Below, one piece after another: positions 34,934 to 44,064 of a stretch of DNA of 64,000 bases. Within the stretch, counting starts at the first letter, position 1, and the number at the start of each line of letters is the position of its first letter. The DNA is from UBA4421 sp965227885 (GTDB taxonomy: Bacteria > Pseudomonadota > Gammaproteobacteria > Pseudomonadales > Azotimanducaceae): NCBI GenBank assembly GCA_965227885.1, contig OZ245781.1, positions 5,580,001 to 5,644,000 on the forward strand, given 5' to 3'. The translations under genes and the position numbers were made by a program. The notes under the pieces are model-generated. The model did not search any database and was not told the DNA's origin. It saw only the letters and a program-made list of their open reading frames with translations.

Positions 34934-35308
34934 ATGAAAAAGCTGTCTGTAATCACCCGACTTGTACCCTCCGTACTGCTCCTGTCCGTCTTATCCTCCG
35001 GGGCAAATGCGATGACACCCGAACCGGGTTTTCCCGTGAAAAAAATTCCCTTCGCTGATCAGATAGACGACTGGCACGTGGTAGATGCACGCCATCTGGT
35101 GATCTCCACCAGCCCATCTAAAAACTACCTTGTGACCTTCAGAAACGTCTGTCACCGACTGAACTCGAATCAGAAGCTTGGCGTCAGTTCCTCAAACAAC
35201 AGCGTCTACGCCGGGTTTGACTACGTCACCGTCGGTGGTCAGCGCTGTGGCATCACCAAAATCAACAAAATATCCAAGGCACAAAAAAAGGCGCTGACAA
35301 GCGCCTGA
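34934..35308 (+). CDS. DUF6491 family secreted protein
   Basis: A 124-residue protein with a signal peptide to about residue 26 (ending GANA). A short domain with two cysteines follows (FRNVCHRLNS and GGQRCGITKI) and the conserved-looking start IPFADQIDDWHVVDARHLVI. This is the pattern of DUF6491, a small periplasmic family of unknown role. It has a strong ribosome site and a tight terminator, so it is a single-gene unit. Confidence 0.8.
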   Translation: MKKLSVITRLVPSVLLLSVLSSGANAMTPEPGFPVKKIPFADQIDDWHVVDARHLVISTSPSKNYLVTFRNVCHRLNSNQKLGVSSSNNSVYAGFDYVTVGGQRCGITKINKISKAQKKALTSA

Positions 35309-35312
35309 TTTT
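35289..35312 (+). terminator. intrinsic terminator of the DUF6491 gene
   Basis: AGGCGCT (35289-35295), loop GACA, AGCGCCT (35300-35306), then GATTTTG. The stem includes the stop codon of the gene. An A-run precedes the stem, so it can also stop transcripts of the convergent Agl-like operon that reach this point. Confidence 0.8.
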
Positions 35313-35349
35313 GTCCGTGACCGGCGTTCTTACTTAAGTTGGTAAGAGC

Positions 35350-36282
35350 TTAAGTTGGTAAGAAGTGAACGGGGTAGCGGATGGTCGTCTGTTTTACGTC
35401 GCGTGAACCAAAGTTAAAGAGACGTATGCGGTTGACGATTTTATCGATCATGGTCTGATCGGCAATTTCAGATGCCACAACCTTACAGTCCACGACAGCT
35501 CCATTAGGATCGATCACCAGCTCGAGTACCACCTCACCTTGCAGCGCAGGGTTAGAGCGGAGCGTCCGGTTGTAGATCGCAAATATCGCACCTTTGTTGG
35601 TGTCAAACACGCGTCGAATCTCTTCGATGCTGCGGCTGCGCGTATCCACATTTCGTGGCTTGCGAACGCCGCCCGTACCGGCAACATTTTCCGGTGCATC
35701 AACCTTGGTCGTCTGGCGACCCGACAAGGCAACGCCACCCGTTTCACGCGAGAGCGCGGCAACGTTCACACCGGCACTGCGCGTAGATTGTTTTGAAGTC
35801 AGGATGTTGCGATCGATCGTAGCCGCCTGTCCAGCGCCTCGCTGAATGGCCGCCGTATCCTGCAGTTTGCTGACATCGACGGCTTCGCGCATATCCGCAA
35901 AGGCATCTTTGAATGCCAGCAGTCCCGATACGGAAGCTTTTTCCTTCGCATCGGCAACCTTTGGTTCAGCCTTCACAACCTTCTCCTCTTCAGGTTCTGG
36001 TTTCGGCTGCTCCTTGGGCTGTTCCTTCTCTTCCTTCGGTGGCGGGGGTGGGGGCACCTTGGGCTTGGGCTTTTCCAGGACAATCCGGGCAAGCTGCGGT
36101 GGCAGCTCTTCCAGTTCCTCGCGCTCCACTTCCGGCAGAATCAGCCAGGGCATGGGCAAACCCACTACCAGCACAAACGCCAGCCAGATGCCCAGCCACT
36201 TCTTGAAGGCTTTTCTATCCGCACTGGCAGATTCCCAGGGCAGATCAAAATCATGGACTACTGCTACGGGTGCCTGACTCAT
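35350..36282 (-). CDS. AgmX/PglI C-terminal-domain (TonB-like) protein
   Basis: A 310-residue inner-membrane protein shaped like TonB. One membrane helix lies at about 29-51. A Pro/Lys/Glu-rich spacer runs from about 60 to 115, then a low-complexity region, and a C-terminal domain starts near 215 with SIEEIRRVFDTNKGAIFAIYNR and GEVVLELVIDPNGAV. That domain matches the AgmX/PglI C-terminal family first named in Myxococcus gliding motility. It is the last gene of the set; its ATG overlaps the second ExbD-like gene. It probably links the motor to periplasmic TPR partners. Confidence 0.85.
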   Translation of the reverse strand: MSQAPVAVVHDFDLPWESASADRKAFKKWLGIWLAFVLVVGLPMPWLILPEVEREELEELPPQLARIVLEKPKPKVPPPPPPKEEKEQPKEQPKPEPEEEKVVKAEPKVADAKEKASVSGLLAFKDAFADMREAVDVSKLQDTAAIQRGAGQAATIDRNILTSKQSTRSAGVNVAALSRETGGVALSGRQTTKVDAPENVAGTGGVRKPRNVDTRSRSIEEIRRVFDTNKGAIFAIYNRTLRSNPALQGEVVLELVIDPNGAVVDCKVVASEIADQTMIDKIVNRIRLFNFGSRDVKQTTIRYPVHFLPT

Positions 36283-36839
36283 GACGCTGCTCCTTCTGCA
36301 GGATTAGTCGCCGGATTACCACCCGCTTCCAGTTCAGAAGTGAGCGCCGAAACATCCGCGCCCGCAACTTTGTTAACAGCAAGGCTCACACGCGCAAAGT
36401 CTGTGCTCTGACAGGTAAGCAGGATACGTTTCAAAAGCCAGTACGGGAGTTCTTTGTCTCCCATAACCGTAATCTCGAAACCTCCTTCAGGCATTTCCGG
36501 ACGTCGATTAGCCTGGTAGACCAATTCTTCCTTCAAGCCATCGATGACCTCAGTTTCAGCACCGAGCAATGATTCAATTTTTGCAACCGGGCGACCTTGA
36601 ACAATCAGGTCTTCCGCGCTGACAGAAATGACCAGATTATTGTCTGGTCGCTGCTCAGAAGTTGAGTCAGGCAGCTTGATCTTGGAGGACGTTTGTAAAA
36701 CTTCCACCTCGGAGGAGTTCACCATCAAGAAAAAAACCAGGATGGTGAAAATGTCCATCAACGAGACGAGGTTAAGCGCTGCTGTCTTACCCTTTTTCTT
36801 ATTTCGACCACGGCGTTTCGCCGAACGCAGACCACTCAT
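36279..36839 (-). CDS. ExbD/TolR-like subunit 2 (keeps the membrane Asp)
   Basis: A 186-residue protein with a very basic N-terminus, a single membrane helix at about 22-41 and a periplasmic domain. The helix reads LNLVSLMDIFTILVFFLMV. D29 sits where ExbD, TolR and the Myxococcus AglQ/AglS proteins have the Asp needed for proton flow. It overlaps its neighbours by four bases on each side. It is probably the proton-carrying partner of the paralogue encoded just upstream. Confidence 0.88.
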   Translation of the reverse strand: MSGLRSAKRRGRNKKKGKTAALNLVSLMDIFTILVFFLMVNSSEVEVLQTSSKIKLPDSTSEQRPDNNLVISVSAEDLIVQGRPVAKIESLLGAETEVIDGLKEELVYQANRRPEMPEGGFEITVMGDKELPYWLLKRILLTCQSTDFARVSLAVNKVAGADVSALTSELEAGGNPATNPAEGAAS

Positions 36840-37378
36840 GAGCGACCTCCGTCAGCACCTGCTTGTGTGCTTGCAACGGCATCCGAGACCGGCACATCAC
36901 CCAGAGATATCACTGGGAAGAGTTCCGCATCTACAACATCCATGGCTTGCACCGCAGGGTACGAGCGCACCCGGTCCATCACGGAAACCAGCGTCTGATA
37001 GTCGGTTTCATTTTCCAGGAGAACAGTGATGTCTTCCTTTTCCGGCATGCGGCGTTTCAGCTCCTGCATAACCAGGGTCAGTTCTTCGAAGTTATGACCC
37101 TCTTCTTTGCTCGGCAGCGTTTTAATCACACCCCCTCGGCCATCCGCTACGACCAAGCGGTCGGCGTAAACCTGCACTTCCAGATGTACGGCATCAGGGT
37201 CGATAGGACCAGATGCAGCATCACCGGTGGGGAAGTTCAGATCTATCACGGTGGTGTGCGTAAACACCATCGAGAGCAGGAGCACTGGCACCAGCACGAT
37301 CATGAGATTCATGAACGGGGTGACGTCCAGGTCCGCCGCTTCGACGTGTTTCTGCCTTCTTTTACGTACGCGATCCAT
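36836..37378 (-). CDS. ExbD/TolR-like subunit 1 (Asn in place of the membrane Asp)
   Basis: A 180-residue paralogue of the next gene, with a basic start, one membrane helix and a periplasmic domain with GGVIKTLPSKEE and repeated strand-helix units. The helix begins LDVTPFMNLMIVLVPVLLL. The residue matching the ExbD/TolR proton-binding Asp is N24, while the surrounding DVTPF-like motif is kept. On its own it would not be expected to carry protons. It follows the ExbB-like gene by 55 bases and overlaps the second ExbD-like gene by four. Confidence 0.88.
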   Translation of the reverse strand: MDRVRKRRQKHVEAADLDVTPFMNLMIVLVPVLLLSMVFTHTTVIDLNFPTGDAASGPIDPDAVHLEVQVYADRLVVADGRGGVIKTLPSKEEGHNFEELTLVMQELKRRMPEKEDITVLLENETDYQTLVSVMDRVRSYPAVQAMDVVDAELFPVISLGDVPVSDAVASTQAGADGGRS

Positions 37379-37433
37379 GCCTCGTCGCCTCTTTAGTAAC
37401 TACAGAGTTCGTCTTGATAGGTTCTCTAGAGAC

Positions 37434-38135
37434 TTAAGCTTTCGCAGGAGCCGCTTTCTTCGGGGCAGCCTGTTGCGCTGCTTTTGCAACCGCATCGGCA
37501 TTACCTTCCAGAAGATTCACGAACTTAACCACGGCGATCTCAAGGCTTTCGATCATGGCACTCGTCTTCGACTGCAACATTGAATGGATCAAGAGCAGCG
37601 GAATAGCCGCCATCAAGCCAAACGCGGTGGTGTTCATCGCGATCGAGATAGATTGGGACAACAGCGTCGCCTTCTCGGCCGGATCGGCATTCGCCACCGC
37701 GGTAAACGCAGCAATCAAACCGATGATGGTTCCCAGAAGTCCCAGCAGGGTTGCGATGTTCGCAAACGTTGCAAGGTAAGGCGTGCGACGTTCGATGTTC
37801 GGCAACGCTTCAAGCAGACCTTCTTCCATGGCCGCTTCCACGTCCGTACGACGGCGCGCTGCATCAGCGTGCTGTTGCTTGTTTACGCCATCAGCGATGA
37901 TCCGTGACATCGCTGAAGATGACTTTTTCGTCAACTCAACAATCTCGCGGACTCGACGCTGCTTCAGCAGTGGCAACAACGCGTTATAGTCTTTGCGGTT
38001 AACTCGCATCTGATTTGCGAGATATAGGTATCGCTCTACGGCGATGGCAACACCAATTGCCAGCACAATTGCGATGGGATACATGAAGGGGCCTCCTTCT
38101 TGGAAGAAACCCACAACGGTCGCGTACATATCCAT
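37434..38135 (-). CDS. TolQ/ExbB/MotA-family proton channel subunit
   Basis: A 233-residue protein with three membrane segments: about 15-33, a long one near 120-150 (FANIATLLGLLGTIIGLIAAF), and about 158-185 (SISIAMNTTAFGLMAAIPLLLIH). A cytoplasmic loop lies between the first two, and the tail is Ala/Lys-rich. The segments match the TolQ/ExbB core that surrounds a TolR/ExbD dimer. It is the only channel subunit in the set, paired with two ExbD-like proteins, as AglR is with AglQ and AglS in Myxococcus. Confidence 0.9.
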   Translation of the reverse strand: MDMYATVVGFFQEGGPFMYPIAIVLAIGVAIAVERYLYLANQMRVNRKDYNALLPLLKQRRVREIVELTKKSSSAMSRIIADGVNKQQHADAARRRTDVEAAMEEGLLEALPNIERRTPYLATFANIATLLGLLGTIIGLIAAFTAVANADPAEKATLLSQSISIAMNTTAFGLMAAIPLLLIHSMLQSKTSAMIESLEIAVVKFVNLLEGNADAVAKAAQQAAPKKAAPAKA

Positions 38136-38139
38136 CTTA

Positions 38140-38529
38140 CTACTCCTCCTGATTTTGACCGGTGTCTTCTTGCAATCCCTTCAGCGTGTCAAAGTAGCTA
38201 AGCTCTCTTCGATACGCCGGTGGGTACAAACGTCTAAAAACTTCAGCCTCAGTAAACTCAGCCTGAATTTCGATATCGGGTAATCCCTGCGGCTCCCGCC
38301 AGGGCAAGATATAAAGCACTTTTGGCAGTTCTTGGTTGCCGGAGATCACGGTTTGATCAAGTTGCAGCACACCCGAAGGCATTTCTGCTACGGGTTTCTG
38401 CTTTTTAACTTTCTGTTCAGCTTCTTTCTCAGCTTTCTGCGATACGTTCGGATCCTGCTCCGCAGCAAAACTCGCGGCACACATCGAGATCGTCAGAAGC
38501 GTAAATAGAGTTTTTACCACCATGCTCAC
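38140..38529 (-). CDS. small secreted protein of the Agl-like set, unknown function
   Basis: A 129-residue protein with a signal peptide ending about residue 23 (AASFA), a charged Lys/Glu-rich stretch, and then ISGNQELPKVLYILPWREPQGLPDIEIQ. That PWR-containing segment looks conserved rather than low complexity. No domain is recognised. It lies four bases before the ExbB-like gene and four after the TPR lipoprotein gene, so it surely belongs to the operon and may be a periplasmic adaptor. An internal ATG six bases later is an alternative start. Confidence 0.75.
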   Translation of the reverse strand: MSMVVKTLFTLLTISMCAASFAAEQDPNVSQKAEKEAEQKVKKQKPVAEMPSGVLQLDQTVISGNQELPKVLYILPWREPQGLPDIEIQAEFTEAEVFRRLYPPAYRRELSYFDTLKGLQEDTGQNQEE

Positions 38530-38533
38530 GACC

Positions 38534-39292
38534 TCACCGTTGTGCTACTTGTTGAGCCACACGCCGTTCGAGGTCAAGGACCCAACGGTTAACGCGGGCA
38601 TCGGGCTCGTTCAAGCCCAGCTGATAATCTTGATACGCGGCAAGCGCTGCCCCTAATCTGCCCATGTACAGTTCGTACAAAATGCCAAGATTAAGTTGCG
38701 CGGAACTGTAGCCTGGATTGGCGCTCAAACATTCCTGGTAGTGCGCTTCGGCCTGAGCGAAGTCACCCGCTTCACGCGCCAGAATGCCAAGCTGGTTAAG
38801 TGCATCGCAGCTGTACTTGTTGGCTTTGAGCGCCGCCTCAAATGCAGATTGTGCATCCTCCAGGCGTCCAGCCCCTTTATGAATGATGCCGATGTTTACC
38901 CATGGTCCCGCCAGCTCCGGCTGTGAGGCAGACACTTCTTCAAAAAGCACCAGCGCCAATTTGGGTTTGCCTTCCTGCATCAACTGCACACCACGATTAA
39001 AGAGTTCCTGGTTTCCGGAACGAATAGAGGGTGTTTTAACTGTTTTTACTGGCAGCTCCAGCGGCGCCTGTTTAACGGCGGCTGAGTTTGCTGCTTCGCT
39101 TTCCAGAGGAATGTCATTAGCGTCTCGCTCGATGCTGCGTTCTTCCGTCGGGATAGAGCCGAGATCATCCGCATCCGCCGTTGTCGCTGCCGCGGAGGCC
39201 TGCTCGCTTTTGCCCACAAAAGGCACCGGCATGCTGGCGCACGCGCCGAGCATTAACATCAACACCAGGCTGCTAGTGAATCGCATGAGCAT
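38534..39292 (-). CDS. TPR lipoprotein of the Agl-like set
   Basis: A 252-residue protein with lipobox LGAC (Cys about 18), an acidic linker to about residue 90, and four TPR-like helix pairs between about 95 and 235 (for example GPWVNIGIIHKGAGRLEDAQ and SAQLNLGILYELYMGRLGAA). It is probably anchored to the outer membrane or to the outer face of the inner membrane. Its start overlaps the 950-residue TPR gene by 20 bases. Such lipoproteins could connect the motor to the envelope. Confidence 0.85.
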   Translation of the reverse strand: MLMRFTSSLVLMLMLGACASMPVPFVGKSEQASAAATTADADDLGSIPTEERSIERDANDIPLESEAANSAAVKQAPLELPVKTVKTPSIRSGNQELFNRGVQLMQEGKPKLALVLFEEVSASQPELAGPWVNIGIIHKGAGRLEDAQSAFEAALKANKYSCDALNQLGILAREAGDFAQAEAHYQECLSANPGYSSAQLNLGILYELYMGRLGAALAAYQDYQLGLNEPDARVNRWVLDLERRVAQQVAQR

Positions 39293-42125
39293 AACTCAGC
39301 CCCTCTTCCGGTTTATCAAATCTGCCCGGCATCAAACGTTTGAGTTCACCAAACGACTGCTTCACCCAATCGTCATATCCGCCGCTCCAGGCTCGCTGCA
39401 TATTGATTTCGTGCAGCGAGATCGCCTGCTCTTCAAAGGGGAAAGCCTGTTCTTCGAGGAGAATGTCGTACTGCGCCATCTCCAGTTCAGACAGGTTCTT
39501 GGGTCTGTCGGAGGCCATAATCGACTTCGATAGCTCAGCGTAGAGATTACCGATTTCAAAGGTCGAAGCGCTGGCAAACTCAGCCACGTTGTAGGCCGCG
39601 GCGTCCTCAAATGCTTTCAGAGTCGTTTTGAGTGCGCGCTGTTTTTTCTTGAGGCTGCGTTTCAAGGGGTGCGTCAAACGTACCGCGGTGAAACGTGCTT
39701 TAGCATCGTTGGCAAATACAAACTGTGCACTCGCTGCCAGGTAAGTAGCCCGTTCGGTTGCATCTCTGCCCATTTCTTTATGCAGATCAATTTTCTTCTT
39801 CAACCAGAAACGACGCTTGTCGCCTTCGCCAGTACTCTGGTAGAGCTCATCCATGTGGTGCATGGCTTCCAGGCGCAGGTCATAAGGTTGTTTGTACGTG
39901 TGTGCATAATCGCGGAAGTGCTCAATAGCAAGCGGTACGTCTTCGAGCTTCAAGTACAACTCCGCAGCCCGGTACTTGGACTGGCGACGAACATCTTTCT
40001 CAGGCGCGCTTTCAGAAATGCGTACATACTCAACCGCGGCTGACGCCCAGTTTTCGGATTTCTCGTAAAGGCCTGCCAGACGCAGCTCTATACCCTTATT
40101 GAGCTCATGTTTGGGATAGGTGCGGCGGAAGGTTTCCAGCATATCTGCAGCCGCATCTATACGGCCTGCCGTCTCGGTAACCGCAATGGCGTCAAAGGCA
40201 CCTTGGGCAGCCAGCGGCGAGCTTGGGTCGAGAACCGCAATGCGTTGGTAGTGATGCACGGCCGCATCCACCTCACCCTGCGAGTCCGCAGCTTCCGCCT
40301 GCTTGTACACTGAGGCGAGCAGCCGTTCATTCACTTTGGCATTCTCGTCCGCAGACAGCTGCATCTCCAGAAGCTGATGGTAAGCCGCTTCGGCCAATAC
40401 AAACTCATCTGCTTCAAAGCGTCCGTGTCCGATGATCAAGAGCGCTGTCTTCTTGAGTTCAGCATCGACGTCGGGCCATTCAGCCAGGAGATTTTCTGCC
40501 AGATCGATGGCCTCACTGGAGTGGCCGAGTGCAAACAACGTATTTGCCGCATCGGTCTGTACGGCGGGCGCTCGCTCATCACCGGCAAACACCAGCGCAA
40601 ACTCAATTTGCGCGTCGATTTTCAGTCGTTGCCAAAGCTCCAATTCGTCTGCCGAAGCCGTGGTAACCAATTCGTTCAAACCAAGAATTGCTGCATAGCC
40701 TGCCTCGTTAGCATCCGGGTACTCCGGAAACTCACGCACTACACGCTGATAAGCCGCAACCGCACGTCCATATTCGAGCGCTTCGGTATAGGTTTCGCCC
40801 AGGAGGAATAGAAACTCTGCCGTGCGCGGATCTTCGGGGAACGTCACCACCAGTTCGTCGTACCAGTTCGCCGCGGCCAGGTAGAGGGCTTTGCGATCCT
40901 CTTCGCGATACTTCTGTTTCGCTTTGCGCTGATTTTCACGTGTGTAGTCCTGCGCATCTGCATGCGCAAGCTTGGCGAGTTCGGACAGATACTGATGCAA
41001 CGTATCTATGTAACCTTCGCGAACTTCTGTGCCGTGGTGACTCCAGAACTCAGAGTAGACGCCATAGCGGACAACAAATTCTTTCTTCTTCGGAATAACA
41101 TCGCTGGGAAAGCCTGCATCCATCAGGGTCTTCACCATGCCTTTGTGCGCCGCAGGTGCACGTGGGTCCAGCGAGTTGTGCTCAACAAAGGTCTGCCACG
41201 TAGCGACATTGTCGAGGTAACGTTCTTTTTCAAAGTAGTCTTCGGCAAGCTTTTCGTACGCAAGATATTGCCAACTGGGTTTGTCGCGGCGACGCATCTC
41301 GTCCGCGAGCGTCATCGGCCCGTCCAGGTAGGCTAATGCCAGCGTCACAACCCGAAAGCTGTCTTTCAGGAGTTCGTCTTCAACCGTCTCCAGTTCGTCA
41401 ACCGACTTGGTTTTTAACAAGCTGTCCACAACGTTGAAAAACTGATGCAAACCTTCATCGAACCTGGAGCGTTTAAACTCCGACCAACCCAACATGTAGG
41501 ACGCGTTGCGGTAGTAAGGCGTGCTCTCACCAATACCCACTACGTAGGCGTAGTCGCTGGCTGCCTCACGATAAAGTTCGTTGGAGAACATAATCTCAGC
41601 GCGTCTGAAACGCGCTTCCGGGATGTACTGTGATTCCGGATAGTCATTGATCAGGCGATCAAGAAAGCCTTGTGTCTGTTCCGAACGAGCACTGACATCG
41701 TAGGCACGCGCCAGTTGATACAGAACTTCATCCTGACCCTCGCCGCCCTCTGCAAGGAGTTTTTCGTAGAGCTCGATGGCAGGATTGTACGGATCAGCCT
41801 GTCCTTCTATGTCCAGATCCTGGCCCCGATCCATATGCAGATCCGCCAGACGTTTGCCCACCGCGCGGTTCTCAGCCACATTCGGCAGCATGCCGTATAC
41901 ACGGTTGTAGGCGGCCATCACCTCGTCACGCGTCGGTCTATAGCTTTGCGTTTCTTCAAGTTCCAGTTCAGGCAGACGGTTGACAACCTTTCCGAGTGAA
42001 GGACCGCGCGGCTTAATCTTCCGCGGCGCATCCTCATCCTGGAACAACCCAAAACTCATCCAGCTGCAGCCAGCGCTCATCGCGAACAGAGCTGACACGA
42101 TCAGGCTACGCCCTACGAGGTTCAT
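39273..42125 (-). CDS. large TPR lipoprotein of the Agl-like set
   Basis: A 950-residue protein with a lipoprotein signal (SAGC, Cys about 20) and then almost entirely TPR-like helical repeats (for example EVLYQLARAYDVSARSEQ, EAGYAAILGLNELV and NASYMLGWSEFKRSRFDEG). It resembles the large TPR scaffolds found with Exb/Tol-type motors. Its ATG overlaps the stop of the 639-residue TPR gene by four bases. It is probably a periplasmic solenoid that takes up force or positions partners; no enzyme motif is present. Confidence 0.85.
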   Translation of the reverse strand: MNLVGRSLIVSALFAMSAGCSWMSFGLFQDEDAPRKIKPRGPSLGKVVNRLPELELEETQSYRPTRDEVMAAYNRVYGMLPNVAENRAVGKRLADLHMDRGQDLDIEGQADPYNPAIELYEKLLAEGGEGQDEVLYQLARAYDVSARSEQTQGFLDRLINDYPESQYIPEARFRRAEIMFSNELYREAASDYAYVVGIGESTPYYRNASYMLGWSEFKRSRFDEGLHQFFNVVDSLLKTKSVDELETVEDELLKDSFRVVTLALAYLDGPMTLADEMRRRDKPSWQYLAYEKLAEDYFEKERYLDNVATWQTFVEHNSLDPRAPAAHKGMVKTLMDAGFPSDVIPKKKEFVVRYGVYSEFWSHHGTEVREGYIDTLHQYLSELAKLAHADAQDYTRENQRKAKQKYREEDRKALYLAAANWYDELVVTFPEDPRTAEFLFLLGETYTEALEYGRAVAAYQRVVREFPEYPDANEAGYAAILGLNELVTTASADELELWQRLKIDAQIEFALVFAGDERAPAVQTDAANTLFALGHSSEAIDLAENLLAEWPDVDAELKKTALLIIGHGRFEADEFVLAEAAYHQLLEMQLSADENAKVNERLLASVYKQAEAADSQGEVDAAVHHYQRIAVLDPSSPLAAQGAFDAIAVTETAGRIDAAADMLETFRRTYPKHELNKGIELRLAGLYEKSENWASAAVEYVRISESAPEKDVRRQSKYRAAELYLKLEDVPLAIEHFRDYAHTYKQPYDLRLEAMHHMDELYQSTGEGDKRRFWLKKKIDLHKEMGRDATERATYLAASAQFVFANDAKARFTAVRLTHPLKRSLKKKQRALKTTLKAFEDAAAYNVAEFASASTFEIGNLYAELSKSIMASDRPKNLSELEMAQYDILLEEQAFPFEEQAISLHEINMQRAWSGGYDDWVKQSFGELKRLMPGRFDKPEEGLSYAHAIH

Positions 42126-44041
42126 CGTTGACCTCCGCTGTAAGCTGGGTCCACCTGCGCCAGCTGGTCGGTGGCGCGTGCGATCGCAATGCGCGTTACC
42201 AGCAAATACTCTTCTACCTGACGCATCTCCTGAAGCATGCGAGAGCGGATCTCCTGTGCGAGCAGTTCCTCCCTTGCAATCCGCGCTGCATCAACGCTGG
42301 CGATCAAAGCCTCTGCTCGATCCACAAAGATCATAAAGTCGGTACCAACACCGGCCACAAACTGATCTTCAGCAGCTTGCACACGGGCGACACGGTCAGA
42401 GTTTTCGGCGACGAGCGCGCGCATCTCGTTGTGCACGTTGCGAACGTCCTGCAAGCGTTTGGCCTGCTCTTCAACAATGCGGAAGAAAATTACACCTTCA
42501 AGACGGGCAACGCGTTGCGACCATTTTTCCTGATCTTTTGCCGTCATATGCACGATGAGACCGCGCATGTCATTTAATTCGTCCAGTACAGCCCGTTCGT
42601 CTGCAGTTGCCAACGGATACATCCAATCAACGCTGGGATTCGGCTCCGAAGTCCGTATTGCGTCCATGGTGCTTTGCAGCTCTGCAACTTTGGCATCCAA
42701 CGCAACCCGATCTGCCAGCAAACCATCGTCAAGCAGCAATCTTTTTGCTTCATCACCGCGGCGTTGACGCTCTTCAGCGACTTCCTGCAGTGCTTCAAGA
42801 CGGGTTGGCATCTGATCCAGCCAGTCCTGCATGCCATTCAATTCACGCCACTGCACCAATGCCTGGTGGACACGATCGGTAGCCAGCCACTCCAACCAGT
42901 CGGTATGACCCAGCTGCGCCTCCCAACGATGCATAAGATCCTGCATCTGTTTGGCATGCTCTTCATCTACCTCGCCGTCCTCATCTACCGCCGGTGGGAC
43001 TGCAAACACCTCAAGCAAGCCACGTACCCAGGTGGGGTCGGTTGCTTCTTCAGTGAGACTTGTCAGATTTACCAGACGGGCTTCGAAACTCGCTTCCGCC
43101 TTGTGATATTCCCTGAGCGCCATTTGTGTTGAGGCTCGCTGACCCGTCAACGCCAGTCGTTCCAGAGAAAGCGGAAAGCCCAAGCGCGCCGTCGCTGTAC
43201 TGGCTGTCCAGTAAGCCTGCTCCTGCAACGTCATCCAGATGCGTGCAGCGAGTTCATAATCTTCCGTGTCCATGGCAAGACCGCCATAGGCGGCCATCGC
43301 AACATCCTGATAACGCCCTTCGCTTGGAAGGTCAGCCAGAACGGTTTCCGCTTGGGTAGTGTTCTGCTGTCGCCGTGAGATCAGCGCCAAAGCAAGACGT
43401 GCACGCTGGCCCAGGTCGTAGGCTTCTTCCGTGTAGGCCTGAAGGTCAGCCAGTTTGCGAAACGTCTGCTGGGCTGCGTCCAACTGTCCGGTCTCGCGAT
43501 AGGCGACACCAAGGTTGAACATGCCATAAGCGCGCAACGGATCCGTTGGGTCCATGCCCGCAAACGCAAGCTCAGCCGTCGCGAAATCTTTTTGCTGCAC
43601 AGCCAGTTCTGCGCGCATATATTCCACTTCTGGGTGCTGGCGCTGACGCCCCAGCCAGGTTTTGCCCAGCTGTATCTTTTCGAGCTCTGGCGCAAGCGCA
43701 TCCCAATCCTGGCGTCGGTGATATTCTCGCGCGAGGTGAAATGCGAGGCGCATTTCATCAATGGGTTCAAGCTCACCTTCAGGGACTGCATCGAATATCT
43801 CGTTGGCGTAGCCGTACATGCCATCAGCGAAAGCAAAGCTGCCTTTCGCAAGATCAAATCGAATAGGATTTTCGCCACGCTGCCCGCGCGCTTCGGCGAT
43901 CAAGGTATTGAGCAGCGCCTCGTCGTATTTTTCCTGGTAGTACTCATAGAGCACGGTGCCGTACGCCAGCTCATCAAGCGGTTGGGCGCCTTCAGTTGCG
44001 GCAGCGCAAATAAAGAGTAGTTCACAAAAGAACTGTTTCAT
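42122..44041 (-). CDS. TPR-rich periplasmic protein of the Agl-like set
   Basis: A 639-residue protein with a short hydrophobic signal-like start and TPR-like repeats over about residues 20-260. Coiled-coil and helical regions follow to the end (AELQSTMDAIRTSEPNP, HNEMRALVAENSDRVARVQAAED). No lipobox is evident. It overlaps the large TPR lipoprotein gene by four bases, and both are probably partners in one envelope assembly. The mixture of TPR and long helices suggests a structural rather than catalytic part. Confidence 0.83.
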   Translation of the reverse strand: MKQFFCELLFICAAATEGAQPLDELAYGTVLYEYYQEKYDEALLNTLIAEARGQRGENPIRFDLAKGSFAFADGMYGYANEIFDAVPEGELEPIDEMRLAFHLAREYHRRQDWDALAPELEKIQLGKTWLGRQRQHPEVEYMRAELAVQQKDFATAELAFAGMDPTDPLRAYGMFNLGVAYRETGQLDAAQQTFRKLADLQAYTEEAYDLGQRARLALALISRRQQNTTQAETVLADLPSEGRYQDVAMAAYGGLAMDTEDYELAARIWMTLQEQAYWTASTATARLGFPLSLERLALTGQRASTQMALREYHKAEASFEARLVNLTSLTEEATDPTWVRGLLEVFAVPPAVDEDGEVDEEHAKQMQDLMHRWEAQLGHTDWLEWLATDRVHQALVQWRELNGMQDWLDQMPTRLEALQEVAEERQRRGDEAKRLLLDDGLLADRVALDAKVAELQSTMDAIRTSEPNPSVDWMYPLATADERAVLDELNDMRGLIVHMTAKDQEKWSQRVARLEGVIFFRIVEEQAKRLQDVRNVHNEMRALVAENSDRVARVQAAEDQFVAGVGTDFMIFVDRAEALIASVDAARIAREELLAQEIRSRMLQEMRQVEEYLLVTRIAIARATDQLAQVDPAYSGGQR

Positions 44042-44064
44042 GCCGGCTTACCCCTAAGCCGCGC

